A stretch of DNA of 64,000 nucleotides from contig NW_004624795.1 in the NCBI RefSeq assembly GCF_000247695.1, forward strand, positions 5,009,546 to 5,073,545, in the 5' to 3' direction. Within the stretch, counting starts at the first letter, position 1; every line of letters begins with the position of its first letter. The position numbers were made by a program, and so were the translations under genes. This document shows positions 43,021-54,260 of this stretch, in pieces. Under the pieces are notes generated by a model. The model was not told the origin of the DNA. It ran no database searches and saw nothing but the letters and a program-made list of their open reading frames with translations. This stretch comes from Heterocephalus glaber. Its lineage: Eukaryota > Chordata > Mammalia > Rodentia > Bathyergidae.

Positions 43021-43030
43021 GTCACGTGAC
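43021..43030. promoter_or_regulatory. HOXB3: GTCACGTGAC palindromic E-box upstream of HOXB3
   Basis: A perfect 10-base palindrome of the USF/TFE/MITF (CLEAR) type, 80 bases upstream of the HOXB3 ATG, probably in the 5' leader. Binding is not shown. Confidence 0.55.
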
Positions 43031-43089
43031 ACGCCGGACCCCCCCCCCTTCTCTGCCCCCCTCCTCCCGGGTCTGTTCGGAGCGGCTGA

Positions 43090-43100
43090 CCTGCGGGGCA
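43090..43100 (-). other. HOXB3: Candidate splice acceptor opening the HOXB3 ATG exon
   Basis: The minus strand reads TCTCTTCTCTTGCCCCGCAG/GTCAGCC, a pyrimidine tract and CAG. It would place 149 bases of 5' leader before the ATG. Known HOXB3 transcripts in other mammals carry upstream untranslated exons. Confidence 0.5.
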
Positions 43101-45718
43101 AGAGAAGAGACACAAGGGGGAAGAAGAGGGCTGGGACTCGAATCCATCTTAAGAACTGAAAAGGGAACTGACATCAATAGGGTTTTTCCTTTTCCCCTCC
43201 CCAACACCTCCAGAGCTGTTGCTGAGACCCTGTCTCTAGCCCGAAATGGGACTTTTAGTATTTACACGCTTTGATTTTAAAAGAAAAATGCCCGACAGTT
43301 TTCATTTCCACTTCAAAACTAAGGGCTGTGCTCGCCGCCTCGGAGCCCGGCCCCAGCGCTGCCCGGGCCGCCGCTGCTCCTCGGAGCACCCCTTGCCTGT
43401 CCCACTCCCTCTGCCAACCTCCCCCAACTCGGGGCTAGGGTGGCTCCGCGGTGGGGGCCCCGCCAGCTTGGAAAGAAAAGCGTCTCCAAGCCCGCCTCGG
43501 AGCTGAGAGGCCTCTGCCTCCCTCTCCATCCTTCGCCTAAGTAGTCTGGCCTGGAGGAAAGCAGGAGACAGAGATTGGAGAGGCAAGTTCAGGGGATCGC
43601 TCTGGGAGGTCTCCTCGCCTCCGGGCCTCCAGCACTAACGGCACCAAGCGGACGCCAGTGTGACCTAGAAACTTCCTGAAGGTTTTAGCCCCCAGCCAGC
43701 GAACCCAGCCTCGTCCATCCGGGCCCGCTGCAGGTACCATAACCTCCAGTCAGCTCCACGCTCAGCCAGGCCCCGGACCCCCCTGGAGCCTCCAAATGGA
43801 GTAGGGTTGTTTTGGCTTCCCAGGGCCGAAGCCGGTTGGTGCCCTGACCATTTGGCCCAAGCCTCTCCCCGTCTCCAGCCATGACAATTTCCCCCCCCTT
43901 TTTCTTGACAGTCTGTTTTCTTTGATTTCGCCAAAAGAAGAAGAAGAAAAAAGAAATTGTGTAACTGATAGACTTTGCTAATGAGTCGAGAAAAGTGCCT
44001 TAAAACAGAAAATTATTCGAGGAAAAAAAAATCCACAAAGCAATTTGAACAAGATTATTCTCTGGGTTGGAAACCGGGGGTACCCCGTTGACTGTGGATC
44101 CCTGAGGCAAAAATAAAGGTAAAAATGCAATCAGTATTTTAATGCAGCCTTATAAAAGTGTGCCTGTAAAATAAAGAGCTGGGTTGGCCACAGAATTTTG
44201 TGTATTTATCTGAAACTTCTAACCGCGCGCCCTGCCTATGTTCTCCAATCCCTCTCAATCACTTTTCATAAAATCTCCTTCCGATCCTCTCTCCTGTCAT
44301 GAGTGTTGGGAAAACTTAAATCTCATTCAGCCCAGCTGGTCAACTCCAAAGGAAACTAAAATTAGGAAAATAAAATAAAAGGAGTGCGAGTGAAGGAAGT
44401 CCCTCCCACACATAAATCCCTGCTCTCAGTGGCACAGATTTATACTCAAAAGGGAGTCGGATGGCCCTGAGTTCCGATTGGTTTGTGAGAAAAAAATTGT
44501 TTCTGGAAATACACATGGGTCTGCAAAGCAGGAGGGTCCTTCCAGGGAGAACTGGAGTTCAATTGACCAGGCTGACCCAATCCCTTTATTATTATCACCA
44601 TTAGCCTCCGATGATTTAACCAAAATTAGCTTCCAAGTAGCCCTGGCTGAAAGGGGAATTAATTAACAGGCATCAGTTGAGTTTGTTATTAATAGATAGA
44701 GAATGAAATAAAAGCGTTGGAGGGGGTTAGCTGGCTGGGCCCTGGCTTTATTTAGGCTAAGTGATTGTAACAGCAATAATGATGATGATGATGGTGGTAA
44801 TAATAATAAAACAATAATTTGACTAGACGCCCGGGGGGTCGAAATTTCTGTCGCTCCCCCTGCAATAAACCCCAAACCATTGCAGGACGGAGGCCAGGCG
44901 GAGTGTGAGAGGCGAAGGAGCCACAGACCGATAGGAAAGAATGGAGACTGGAGGCGGTGACACAGGGCTGCGAAGGGTTTTGCAGCGGGACAGTGTTTGG
45001 CTGTTGACGCTGCCCCCGCCAGGCTGTCTCAGCGGCTGCTGCCCTGCCGCAGTGGCTGGCAACCAGCTATGATGCCTACGCCAGCCCAAGAAGGGGAAGA
45101 GAAAGCGATCTGGACACTGGGGTGGCCAGCGACAGGTTCCCAGCACACTGGGCCAGCCCAGGGCCTGGCCCCGCAGCCACAAGTTTGGGCGCTGGAGGTA
45201 ACCGAATTAAAAGGTGCCTGAGCAACTTTGCCAGGCTGGGCTCTGGGCTGGAGGGAGCTTAGGTCTGGCTGGTGGGACAGCGGACGAAGGAAGGTGCAGA
45301 GGGGTTCTGAGATTTGGGATACAGGAGAAGAGGGGGTGGGGAGCAGCTCTACCCAGCCAAACATGCCTATTTCCCTTTCCTCCATGTTGGAAAAATTCAG
45401 GCTCCATATGGTTCCTGTGAAAGGTGGAGGGAGACAGTGGCTCCCAGCTTTCCCCCTGGGTCCCGCTGGAGAAAGGAGGTGAGCCCCCCCCCCAAAGAAC
45501 CCCACCTTGCCAGGCACGGCCTCGGGAGAGCCAGGGAGGGTAACAATAGCTGGAGAAGCCCCGGGGGAGAGAAGACAGCCACCTTCCAGGACTTAAAAAA
45601 ATTAATGGAAGAAAAGAATGAGAGAAAGAAAGGTTAGGCTCTTCTTAGCAACCGGGGGAAAATTCAGCCCTGGATCTTTCTAGCTGCTGGAAGAAAAGAG
45701 AGGAGAAAAGGAGAGAAG

Positions 45719-45834
45719 CAGAAAGAGAGAGGGAGAGGGAGAGAGAGGGAGAGAGAGGGAGAGAGGGAGGGAGGGAGGGAGAGAGGGGGAGAGAGAGGGA
45801 GAGAGAGAGGGGGAGAGAGAGAGAGAGAGAGAGA
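45719..45834 (+). repeat. Polypurine (GA/GGGA)n tract
   Basis: About 115 bases of almost pure G and A (GAGA, GGGAGA, GGGAGG units). Confidence 0.95.
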
Positions 45835-45969
45835 GTCAGTCGCTGCGTGGAAGGAAGCTTAAAGCTTGTGAACTCTTCTTGAACCGAGATTGGAGTCATA
45901 TGGGCCATAAATCATTGAGACATACTCTCCGCCATTCACAAACTGATAGCCTATTTCAGCCCAGCTTAC

Positions 45970-46380
45970 CTTAGCCACCGACGAGGGGAGAACAGGCAGA
46001 CATAATATATATTCACATCGAGCCCCAGCGCGAGCGGCAGGCGAGAAATCTCCCCTCCTTGAAGGCAAAGGAAAAAAAGACCACTGTTTAAAGCTTCGTC
46101 GCCCGCCCCCCCTCCCCAAAGCCACCCCGGCTGCTGGGGAGCCCGAGGGGCAGAGCGGCCAGAGGAGCCGGCGCGGCGTCCGCTTCAATTCACTCGGCTT
46201 AGGAGCTGGGGGTGCGCAGGAGGGAGGGGGTGGGGGATCGGGAAAAAAATAGAAGACCGAAAGGTGCTGGGGCTCTTGGGCTCGCCAGGGATGCAGCTCC
46301 AGCGCCGGCACGGCCAAGCCGCCACAGTGTGCCTGCCCTATAAGACTGGTACGCCCTACTCTCTGTAACAATGGCCTCTG
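45970..46380 (-). other. HOXB3: Candidate untranslated 5' exon of HOXB3 (proximal)
   Basis: A strong minus-strand donor GGCTAAG/GTAAGCT ends at 45970. Upstream of it is a GC-rich, CpG-containing block to about 46,380. No open frame here looks like a protein. Distance to the ATG-exon acceptor is 2.9 kb. The exon start is not determined. Confidence 0.4.
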
Positions 46381-46399
46381 CTTTTGCACAGGGAAAAAA

Positions 46400-46450
46400 A
46401 AACCACACAGACACACACACACACTCACTCACACACAAGCTCACACACAC
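46400..46450 (+). repeat. (CA)n-rich microsatellite
   Basis: ACACACAC with interspersed ACTC units. Confidence 0.85.
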
Positions 46451-49174
46451 CCCCACCTCTCCCCCTTTAGCAAGCTTAGATGCTTGATAAGGAGGGAAGG
46501 TGCTGGTGCTGATGTGGGAGGGGGCGTTTTAGATACGCCCCCCCCCCCAAAAAAGTGAGAAAGGAGCTCGGGATGGGTTTGCTTTGCTTTGGTTTTTTTT
46601 TTTTTTTTTTTTAAAGAACAAATAAATTTTAAAAATTGAGATCTGGGAAGACAGAGAAAATGCGAGGCGCGCCTTGGAGTTACAGCACCGCCCCCCCCCC
46701 ATCCCACTAGTAAATCATTATGCTAATTTGAGAAGTGGCCTCAGGCGGCCTAGAGGGGACTGCCGGCTGGGGCGGGGGTGCTGGGCGTCCCTCCGCTCTT
46801 TCGCAGTTGGAGCACCAGGACTTTTTTTTTTAAGGAGTTTCACTCCTCCGGGACTGGTGGCTGGTGGCTGGGTCTCCCACTGTCCTGGCTCACAACACTC
46901 ACTCCCAGGCTGTGTACCTCTCTGCTCCACACCCTCTCCATCCTTCTCCCCCACCCTCAAGACCTCCGGGCACAAGCTCCCTACCCCGGGGAGGGTGCAA
47001 AGGCTGACTTTTTTTTTTTAACCCTCCTCCCTCTTTTTTTTTTTTTTTTTTTTTTGAGAACAGACAACAAGCGGTGAGTGATGATTAAAAAACCCAGAAC
47101 ATCTTGCAGGGGCAGTGGAGCTGAGGAGAGGGTGACAGAAGGAGGACCCTGCAGTTTAGCTGGAGCTCTGGACGCCGGCTGCAGAGCGGTTGTAAGAACT
47201 TCATGGAGAAGTTTCTGTGAAGATTGTCACCTCCGGATAGGCAGAAGGGCCCGAGAGGTGACCAGGACATTTGTACTTCTGAGAAGATGAGCTCAACGAG
47301 CAGAATGGCTTCATGTTAAAGGCAGCAGCTGAGAGGATGGAGGATGGCTAGGATTATTATTACTATTCATTCAGGGCAAACCTGTTTGTTTCTCTCTGCT
47401 CTGCAAGATTTATGACTCTTGGCACCAGTGAGGAAGGTTACAAAAGCTAAAGTTTCCTTAGGGTGCATGTGAGCAGGGCAGGAAAAGGCAAGGAGGTGGC
47501 CTGTGGGAGGAAGACAGAAGCCAAGAATGTAGATGTCTGCAGATTTGGGTGGAGTGGGGGTGGGGAAGAACCATTCTCGGAGGAGGAAAAAGACAAAAAA
47601 AAAAAAAAAAAAAGCGCCAGGACACTTTCCCAAGCAGGAGCCTCCGAAACACTGTCTAACTGCTGACTCGGGGCTTAGGGGACAGCACAGAAGGCTGCCC
47701 GTCACTCTTCTGGGAGAGCTGGTTCTCTTAACTTCGCCTGGACAGTCAGCCACCACCCCATGACTTCCTGGTTAGAATTCTTGGCTTTTGGCTTCTCCCA
47801 TCTGGATGCACTAGGACAGGCAGGGGACTGGGGAAACAAAGGTGAGAGATGATTTCCAGCTATTGTCTCGCCTTCTGCGGAGGGAGGGCGGCTCTGTCTG
47901 GCTGAGATGAGGAGTCCTGCACCCCCCTCTTACCCCAACTCTGCTTGGGGGATGAGCAAGAGGGTGGTCCCCGGCCTAGGGCCCCCACTTTTGCTAGCCC
48001 AGCCAAGTCAGACAAGGTGGGCTGCAGCAGCTGGGGCCCTCGGGCCTGCTTGCGGCCTCTAGCACAGGAGTGGCCTGCAGAGCCCTCTTCCTGCTGTCCT
48101 GAATGAGGGCCCTACAGCCTGGAGAGCTGGCTAGGGGAAGGGGAGAGGTCGGGAGCGAAGGTGGGATCCATTTTTCTGTGTTTGTTAGCAGCATCCAGAC
48201 AAAACATGAGGAAGTGTTGGGGCCTGAGCCAGGACCCTCCGGAGGAGGAGACCCTTTAAGGCTGGATGAGTATGTGGAGCAGACCCTGGCTGGAGACCTA
48301 CAGGGTTAGACCCCTCTGGGCCTGGTGGGTTAGGGACTGGGCCACGGAGGTTTCCAGGGGCTCCAGGGAGCCCGTATCTTTGGATCTTACTCTAGCTCCC
48401 CAAAGTGCAAAAGTCAACAGTGCACTTTAGACTCTTCATTCTTCTAACAGTCACTGGCTAGAGAAGGTCACTGTGAAGTTGGAAGAGAAGCTGGTGGCTG
48501 TCCAGACTGCAGTTTTTCCTGGAGGAATAAGGAGAGTCCAAAAGGCACCCAGCCAGCTGCAGTCTGTGCCAGGGGGCGTGGGGCTGAGGGGAGAAGTGGC
48601 CTGGCATGCTCCGCCTGGGAGGAAATGTGCTACAGGGACAGCAGGGGCCCCTGCCTTCCCATCCTCCACAAGTTCTGGTGGCCCTACCTGGCTGCACAAG
48701 GTGGTGGGGGATTGTGGAGTGGGAGTGAAAAGGAAAGTGGGGAGCAAGAACACAAAGGGGCCCGAAGGATGTACCCCTCCAGATGTCTAGGAGACTCTGC
48801 TCTGCTCTCTCTGGAGGGAAACCAGCATCCATTTGGACTGCTTGAGAGGCAGCAGGTCCCAATCTGGTTCCTTTCTTGCCTTTTTTCCCTCTCTCTGAAG
48901 GAGGCTGCTTGGCCCTGATTGGGGCTGGGAGGCCAGAGGGCAGAAGGCAGGGAAGCTGGCAGCTCTGAGGGTGCCTGGTTTCCTTGGCAGTGTTGCTACA
49001 GGTTAGGGACCTTTCAAACTTCCGGAGACAAATGGTGGGTGGCAGGGACTTGGGCGGGGAGCTTAGGGCGGAGGGCTTCAGGGGGGTCTGAGAAAAGAGG
49101 AGGAGGAAGTCTGTGATTTAGGGACAGAGAAAGGAACAATTTCTTCCTGAATTGAGGGAGAGAAACTTCAGTAA

Positions 49175-49180
<6 letters not shown>

Positions 49181-49212
<32 letters not shown>
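49181..49212 (+). repeat. (TC)16 microsatellite
   Basis: Pure TC run. Confidence 0.95.
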
Positions 49213-49216
<4 letters not shown>

Positions 49217-51254
49217 AACTGTGTATGTGAGAGATTGAAAAGGGAAAACTGAGAAAAAGATTAACTCATGTAAACTAATAAAGCAAAAAATTAATAAATG
49301 TAAACATTAGGAAAATTTCCCCCTTCCTAGATCTCTTTTTCTCCAAGAGCCACAACTCTGGCTCTGGCACTCCCCTTGGTACCCCATACTGAGGGGGACT
49401 GGAGCCCTCTAAGCCCTGAGAACAATTGCTGTCCACCCCCCACTTCTGGACCTTGGTAGGATCAGCATTGTCCTCCCCCCTAAACAAAAATCCATAAAAG
49501 AGCAAACGAAAATTCTTTCCACAAGACCAAGGGAACTGCACCTTGGGGCAGCCGGGGATCCTGTCCCTGGTTACCAGGCTGGGCTCACCGGAGGAGCTGG
49601 GAGCTGGGAGCCTGGGGCTTGTGGTTAGTGGGTTGCTTGTTGCTGGCCTTGTCTGGATTCTCTCCCGCATACTTTTTCCAGTTTTACTGCCCAACTTTGT
49701 GGCAGTGGTATAAAAGTTCACGAACTCTCCCAAATCTCCATCTCCTCCAGTATGAAGAAAGATTTCAAAGCTGGGGGGGAGGTTGTTAATGAAAATGGCT
49801 CTTGGGGTTTATCTCCCCAATCTTCAGCTCTCTAAAGCGCGGGAGTGGGAGGGAACAAAGAGACATCGGAGAGGAGCCGATCTGGGCCCTGTGTGGCTGA
49901 GCAGCACAGCCCTGCTTAGCAATGGCGCGAGTCGGAAGAAGAAAAACACTGCCGGGGTGCGAGGAGAGAAATCCAAGCTGTGCTTCTGTCCCCAGGCCAG
50001 GTGTGGGGATGCTACCCTCTCCCAGGCCGACCCACAGAGGGAGGTGAGAAGAAACAGGGCAGCCCCCCCCCCCCGCGCCGCCCCCGGGGCCAACAAAGTG
50101 GATTTGGAGAAGAACCGGGCAGCCTGGCCACGCTAATGAGGGGCCCAGGCCATCCTGGAGCAGCACCGGAGCTGGCAAGCTGCTTGGTGGCCACCTTTGG
50201 AATCAGGGACCTGCCTCGCCATAACTCAGTCCCGGCCTGCAGACCCCACCCCTAGCAAGTGTGGGGACAAAGATGGGCAGGATGGAGAAGGCAGAGGGGG
50301 CAGGCTGTGAATCCCGGTGGCTGCAGAGGTGGGGGTGTCCTGGGAGAAGGGGAAAGAGAGGAATAGGGACCCAGTCCCCTGCGAGTGGCTACCCCGTCTC
50401 TACGGACAGGGACAGATTGGGTGTCTCTCCCAGTGACCTCTGTTTAGCAGACGATAACTCACTGGATTAATGACCAATCAGTGCAAGGCGTCCGAATATA
50501 AAACTCTGAAGTCAGAATAGGACAGGGCCAGTTTGAGCCTGCCAGCCCTTTTGTTCTTTTCTCTCTCCACACCAGGGTTTGGGTGAGGTTTTGGGAAGTG
50601 GACTATCAAGCAAGAGACAGATTTCCAAAGATGAAGCTGCTGCCCATCTCTTCCCTCTCCCCTGCCAAATTCATTTCCCAAACCTACTTCTCAGAGCAGC
50701 CTCTGATCCTCCCTTCCTCTGCCCAGCTTCTTCACATCCCTGATGCCCCAAGAAACTTCAGTTCTCACACCCTGTAACTGCGAAGCCACTACTTCAAAAT
50801 GTTATCTCCCCCCAGTTGGAGGAAGAGATGAAAAGTAAGAAGAGCACAGTAGAGATCTTCAGTTCTTAGGTCCTGGGCACCCTGAGGGAGACCTGGTAGA
50901 GTACTGTAGTGCTCAGTCCCAGAATAAAGAAGGCCCAAAGGCCCAGAGGTCCAGAGTGAGACGGGGGGGGGGGCCACCTGCTGTCATGGATTCCAGATTC
51001 TAAGTCACCAGATTCTAAGTCACTATGGGCTGCTCTCTGCCTGCGCTCCTCTTCTGCTGAGATTCGAGAAGCCCTCCACTGCCTGAGGCACATACACACT
51101 GAATACTGCAAAGCAGCCCGCAGTGACTTCTGGCCCCAGATGCCAGCAGGCCTCCCGTCACACGAGGAGATTGCTCCCACGCACTGTCCCACAGAGGACA
51201 GACACAGGGGCACCGAGGCTGGGACTGAGGGAAGGGGGACTCAGAGTGTCCAGT

Positions 51255-51390
51255 CCAACTCTGCCATGCTTACAGACAGGGAAACTGAGGCTCAGGGGAA
51301 AGGGATTTCTCCAAAGGCATACTTGGGATCTGTGGGATCTAAACCAGGGCACTCTCTGGGCCTCAGTGTCCCCTTTTGTAAAGTCAAGGC
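51255..51390 (-). mobile_element. MIR/L2-like ancient remnant
   Basis: TTACAGACAGGGAAACTGAGG, then CTAAACCAGGGCACTCTCTGG, is the word order of an ancient MIR/L2 element. One of very few repeats inside the cluster. Confidence 0.5.
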
Positions 51391-51915
51391 ACATGTGTGG
51401 AGGGCAGTGGCTGGGGTAATGGACTTAAAGCCCCCTTCCGGATTGGACATCAGTAGTTCTCCATGTGCTGATGTAGGCAGCAGTGGGGATAAGCGGTAAT
51501 AAAGTGAGTCCGGACAATAATAGACAGCATGGAGATCAGACGCAGAGCATTTCCTCTTCAGATTTAAATGCTTAGGCCCCTACCACTGAGCACAAATATT
51601 CTTGGCTCCTTCTCCCCCCACAGAGGTGCTGGCCCTGGGTTTTACTGCTCTTCTGTGTGGGGAGACAGCTGATTCTCTACCCTCATTATCAAATCAGAAG
51701 TGCTATTTTTGGACACAGCAACCTGAGCAGTAAATAATTAATTTGTATAATTAGAGAAGGAAGCCTTCGACTTGGCAATTTTTAACCCAGCCTCAATGCA
51801 CCCTTTGTACCAGCCTGGCCTTCTCACCCGACCCCCACCCTTGCCCACACACCTACCGCCCCCCAATGCCTCCACCCCTCCCCCACCAGCTGCAGCCCAG
51901 CATTCCCCGGATGGC

Positions 51916-51944
51916 CCTCCTGCTCCTGCTCCTGCTCCTGCTCC
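51916..51944 (+). repeat. (CTCCTG)n short tandem repeat
   Basis: Nearly five hexamer units. Confidence 0.9.
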
Positions 51945-53339
51945 ACAGAGCCAGAGCGGGGGTCTGCTCCTATCCTAACAAAGTTCCTTCTCTGCTCTGT
52001 CTGCAGCAGCTGCCCCTTTTTGCTAACTTTCTCTGCCCCCCACCCCACCCCCGGCAAAGCTCTGCGGGGCTTCTGGTCCCTGCTCTCAGCTCTTGGGAAA
52101 CATGTAATCCACCTCCTCCTCCGCTCAAGATGCCCCAACAATGCATCGAGTTTGCATTTCAAGAAACTCCCATTAATATCAATTTACTTCACTGAAACCT
52201 CGGGTTCTTCATCAAGTTGATGATTTATGATAAAATCAATTAAATTACAGCCACTTAGGGCCCAGCCGCTTCCTCTCAGATTTCATTGGTGCGGGGCCCA
52301 AGTGTCTGGTGGAAAAATGCAAGTTTAGCTGGAGGCGAGGAAAGATAATTCTGCGGCTGAGAAAATTTAATGCAAAACAATTTCCAGGCAAAGCTGGGCG
52401 TCTGGACAGAAACGCAAGAGCCACTAGTTGGCCTGCGGAAATAACTATCTGGGGTTCAAGATGTTTTCCTGCCCACCCCCATCATCCTGCCTGGTCACCT
52501 TTGTGCTCACTTGCCCGCCCTCCCAAGCAGAGATTAGGGGAGAATTTGAGCGGACGGTGAGACCCGATGCAGCCAAGGCCCAGCCTCAAATCCCAGGTCT
52601 CCTGAGCTCTCCTACCACACCAGACCTTTTTCCTCTGGTGGCTCTCTCCTCCCCACCCCAACCTCGTTCACTCTGTTCTTAGTCTCTCACTGCTAACCTG
52701 CAGACCCAAAGTGAAGATCAGGCTGCGTGGGCAGACAGCCCACAAGAAAAGGCCAACAGGAGCAGGGGCCAGGGCCAGGACAAGTGGATTGCGCTGTGTG
52801 TGGCTTTGGGGGGAAAGAAGCTGCAGGCGGGAAGGATCCCTGCCTCTTGGCCAGGGCCAGAAGCAGCAATGCCTGGAGCTGCACCCTCCCGGAGGACCAG
52901 CAGGGGAGAACACCCTGTCTCCCTTCTGGCTCCCGGTGTGTGCGATCCTATAAACACACCCAACAAACTCTCAACCTGAAAGCTCCTGCAAGCGCGCACA
53001 CACACCCCAAGGCGCACGCTCAGCGCACAAACACACCTACACACGTGTGCACGTCTGCACACTCTTACACAGAACCACCACAGGCAGCGCCTGGAAGGGG
53101 GCAGCCCCCACTCGGAGCTCACTTCTGGGAAAAGAAATCCCAGCACCTTCCATCCGCCTGGCAGCACCTCCTGCTCCAAGGAGAGGGGTTTCTCCCTCCT
53201 CTGCTCTGTTTGGCTTTTGGTTTCCAGAGCAGGCAGATAGTAAACACAGCTTCTCTGAAGCCATAAATCACCTCCTCTCCTACCTTCTCGGCTTCACACT
53301 CAGCTTCAGCCAACCCCTTGTAATTTCAGCTTCAAATAA

Positions 53340-54260
53340 CCCCTAGGTGCCAAAGGGCTGGGCGAGCAGCTGCACTGTGGATGCGGCCCGGCCTTCCCCC
53401 TCTCTGCCCCAGCAGATAGGTGCCCCTCACATCCCCCTCACCAGCCCATTCCGCTTCCCCTGGAAACCCCACCAGTCTCCCCAGCCGCCGAGCAGGGAGC
53501 TCTCCCCCGTCCCAACCCGACCCTGTCTGCACTACAAGGTAGGGCCCACACTGCTTCACTCTCCGGTACCCTCGGGTGGCCGGACCTCGGCTCAGCTCCT
53601 GCCCCGCCCAAGTTGCTCTCGTCTTTGTCCTCTCCTCCCTGCCCGCCCCCAGACTGGCCAGGGGCGGGGGTCCCCGTCCCCGCTCTCCACCCAGCCAGGC
53701 CCAGCTCCCGGGTCCCCGGATCCGATCGGCACCCCACACTCACCTGTGCGCGCCCCGCTAGAGCAGCTGCGGGTGCCCGGGCGGTGCGGGGGGCGCGCGA
53801 GAACCGCTGGCCGGGCCCGGGACCCTGGGCCCCGCGTGGGGCTCCACCGCCTCGGCCCGCCGCATGCCAAGCCCCGCAGAGCCCCGCCGCCAGCCGGGCG
53901 AGGGGGGAGAGGCCGGATGCGCTCGCCCTGCGCCCGCCCCGCCCCGCGCCCCGGGCTTTGTTCGGGGTCCTGCGCTCGCTCCAGGCCCGGCCGCAGGCAG
54001 GAGAAGCCGGGGATCCCGCTCCGCTGGGGCCGGCCTGGGCCTGGGGCTGCGGAAGGCGGGACCCGTGTGGCCCCGAGCCGGGCTGGGGCTTCCAGAGCGG
54101 AGTTGCCAGGCGAGAGGATCGGCGAGTGGCAGGGGCACGGCCAGGCGAGGCTCGGGGGGCGAGGGGCGCCGTGGCGGAAGGCGGCTCTTCACTGTCACCA
54201 GCGAAATGGGTTCCATATGTCCCGCCGGCGGAGAAGGGAGAGCGAGGGAGGCCATGGTGC
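53340..54260. other. Orphan CpG-rich block
   Basis: CpG dinucleotides are dense by eye (GCGCGCG, CGGCCGC and similar) from about 53,660 to 54,260, unlike both flanks. CpG content was not calculated. A minus-strand consensus donor lies within it. Confidence 0.6.
53744..54000 (-). other. HOXB3: Candidate untranslated 5' exon of HOXB3 (distal)
   Basis: The minus strand has a full-consensus donor GCGCACAG/GTGAGTGT, exon end 53744, within the CpG-rich block. It lies on the HOXB3 strand 10.8 kb upstream of the ATG. The exon's 5' end is not determined; 54,000 is nominal. Confidence 0.4.

Noticed and set aside
46199..46428. Open frames reading through the candidate proximal HOXB3 exon
   Set aside because: They start in a CA repeat or lack any family signature, and they are better explained as untranslated leader.
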